Below, in pieces: positions 6,414-7,199 of a stretch of 7,199 bases of DNA. Positions within the stretch are counted from its first letter, which is position 1; each line of letters begins with the position of its first letter. Source of the stretch: Candidatus Cloacimonadota bacterium (GTDB taxonomy: Bacteria; Cloacimonadota; Cloacimonadia; Cloacimonadales; Cloacimonadaceae); assembly GCA_023230245.1 (NCBI GenBank), contig JALNXT010000076.1, positions 1 to 7,199 on the forward strand, in the 5' to 3' direction. The position numbers and the translations under genes are program-made. The notes under the pieces are model-generated. The model ran no database searches and was not told the origin of the DNA. It was given only the letters and a program-made list of their open reading frames with translations.

Positions 6414-7004
6414 ATGAGAAAGCAAATCAATCAAGTTTACCAGTTCAAAATCACCCTGATAGGCAGCAAACCACCCATTTGGAGAAAGATAATTGTGCCC
6501 GGAAACTATCGTTTTTGGGATTTACATGTAGCGATTCAGGATGCAATGTGCTGGGAAGATTACCATTTGCATCAATTTAACATGTATTCACCTCGCACCA
6601 AACGCAATGTGCAGATTGGTCATCCACTGTCAGATGATCACATGAAGAGCACCAATGAGTTTATCCGCGATTTCTTTAGTCTGCAGAATCCTTCTGCCAC
6701 CTATATTTACGATTTCGGGGACGATTGGCGGCACAAGCTTACCCTGGAAAAGGTTACGCCCGAAAAGGAAGATGTAGTTTACCCTCTTTGCACCGGCGGT
6801 AAGGGTGCCTGCCCTCCCGAAGATTGCGGAGGTTTGGGGGCTTATTATTACCATTTAGAAGTGCTGCAAAACCCCAAAGCAGAAGATTACGAAGACGTTT
6901 CGGAATGGTATGAAGAAGGTTTTGATCCCGATGAATTTGATCCCGAAACGGTGGAATTTACCGATCCCCATGAAGAGCAAAAGCGGATGGAAGAATCGGA
7001 ATAA
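6414..7004 (+). CDS. Plasmid pRiA4b ORF-3-like family protein
   Basis: The product has 196 residues and is complete; the purine-rich GAGAGAGG just before the ATG serves as ribosome binding site. The family blocks appear in order: VYQFKITL then PPIWRKIIVP (8-29), FWDLHVAIQDAM with HLHQF (34-55), YIYDFGDDWRHKLTLEKV (97-114), and a cysteine block CTGGKGACPPEDCGG (C126, C133, C138) that looks like a metal site or structural knot. The tail after about residue 155 is very acidic (EEGFDPDEFDPE), as is common in the family. The family is named after an Agrobacterium rhizogenes plasmid ORF and has no established biochemical function. No signal peptide or membrane segment is seen, so it is probably cytoplasmic. 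It is a single-gene unit with its own terminator. Confidence 0.92.
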   Translation: MRKQINQVYQFKITLIGSKPPIWRKIIVPGNYRFWDLHVAIQDAMCWEDYHLHQFNMYSPRTKRNVQIGHPLSDDHMKSTNEFIRDFFSLQNPSATYIYDFGDDWRHKLTLEKVTPEKEDVVYPLCTGGKGACPPEDCGGLGAYYYHLEVLQNPKAEDYEDVSEWYEEGFDPDEFDPETVEFTDPHEEQKRMEESE

Positions 7005-7024
7005 CGGCTAATTTTACACATCAT

Positions 7025-7057
7025 AAGAGTGCGTGCAGCGATGCGCACTCTTTTTTG
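7025..7057 (+). terminator. Rho-independent terminator of the pRiA4b ORF-3-like gene
   Basis: AAGAGTGCG (7025-7033) pairs perfectly with CGCACTCTT (7044-7052) around a 10-base loop. The 3' arm runs into a six-T tract. It lies 20 bases after the stop codon, the classical arrangement. Confidence 0.9.
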
Positions 7058-7119
7058 TATAAGCATGGGTTTTGTGTTCTTGAGACAGGAAAACCAAGAA
7101 AGCACGCATCCCCCCGAAA

Positions 7120-7183
7120 TTTTTCAAGCTAACCTTTTAGATGCTTAAGAGGAGCGGGTTGGCATCCGATGTTAGCTTGAAAA
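7120..7183. repeat. Long hairpin with 13-bp perfect inverted arms near the right edge
   Basis: TTTTCAAGCTAAC (7121-7133) and GTTAGCTTGAAAA (7171-7183) are exact inverted copies. Inside them, GATGC (7140-7144) and GCATC (7162-7166) form a second stem around a 17-base loop. It could be a transposon or MITE end, a REP-like repeat, or a structured RNA belonging to a gene beyond the window. Nothing in the visible flanks decides between these. No gene is seen between the terminator and the window end. Confidence 0.6.
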
Positions 7184-7199
7184 TGTAGTCACCCAAATT

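Noticed and set aside
4991..7004. ATPase and pRiA4b-like gene as a two-gene defence or toxin-antitoxin operon
   Set aside because: They are separated by 295 bp containing a palindrome and a candidate promoter, and the second gene has its own leader. I see no basis for a functional pair.

Overview
The window is bacterial. It is gene-dense, with good sigma70-like promoters and AGGAG-type ribosome binding sites. The gene mix suggests an anaerobic member of the FCB superphylum, most like Candidatus Cloacimonadota: exported proteins with a formylglycine-generating-enzyme (FGE/SUMF1) fold, a soluble TPR sensor histidine kinase, a DUF362/ferredoxin protein, a DUF4143 ATPase and a pRiA4b ORF-3-like protein. 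This placement is inference from gene content and style; there is no rRNA or marker gene to confirm it.

Left part (1-2704). A lipoprotein gene with an FGE-type domain runs off the left edge on the minus strand. Next to its promoter region lies a DUF362/4Fe-4S protein gene on the plus strand whose 5' part is missing, so it is probably a pseudogene. After it come a 108-bp imperfect inverted repeat, a near-consensus promoter, and an intact gene for a secreted protein with an FN3-like domain followed by an FGE-fold domain. One base after that gene's stop codon is a 63-bp second copy (54/63 identical) of the last 20 codons plus stop of the DUF362 gene. Two related FGE-fold genes therefore both abut pieces of DUF362 genes. 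This is the clearest sign of rearrangement in the window.

Middle (2705-4804). A complete 648-residue cytoplasmic TPR histidine kinase has all catalytic boxes, but there is no response regulator beside it.

Right part (4805-7199). A DUF4143-type AAA ATPase gene is bracketed by two copies (31/38 identical) of a 38-nt imperfect palindrome. It is followed by a pRiA4b ORF-3-like gene with a strong intrinsic terminator. The last 80 bases hold a 63-nt hairpin with 13-bp perfect arms, whose context lies outside the window.

The intact genes appear to be separate transcription units rather than one operon: gaps are 186 to 295 bp and most have a candidate promoter. I see no CRISPR array, tRNA, rRNA, transposase or integrase. 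I do not see a coherent new multi-gene system. The points worth following are the FGE/DUF362 junctions and the paired palindromes.
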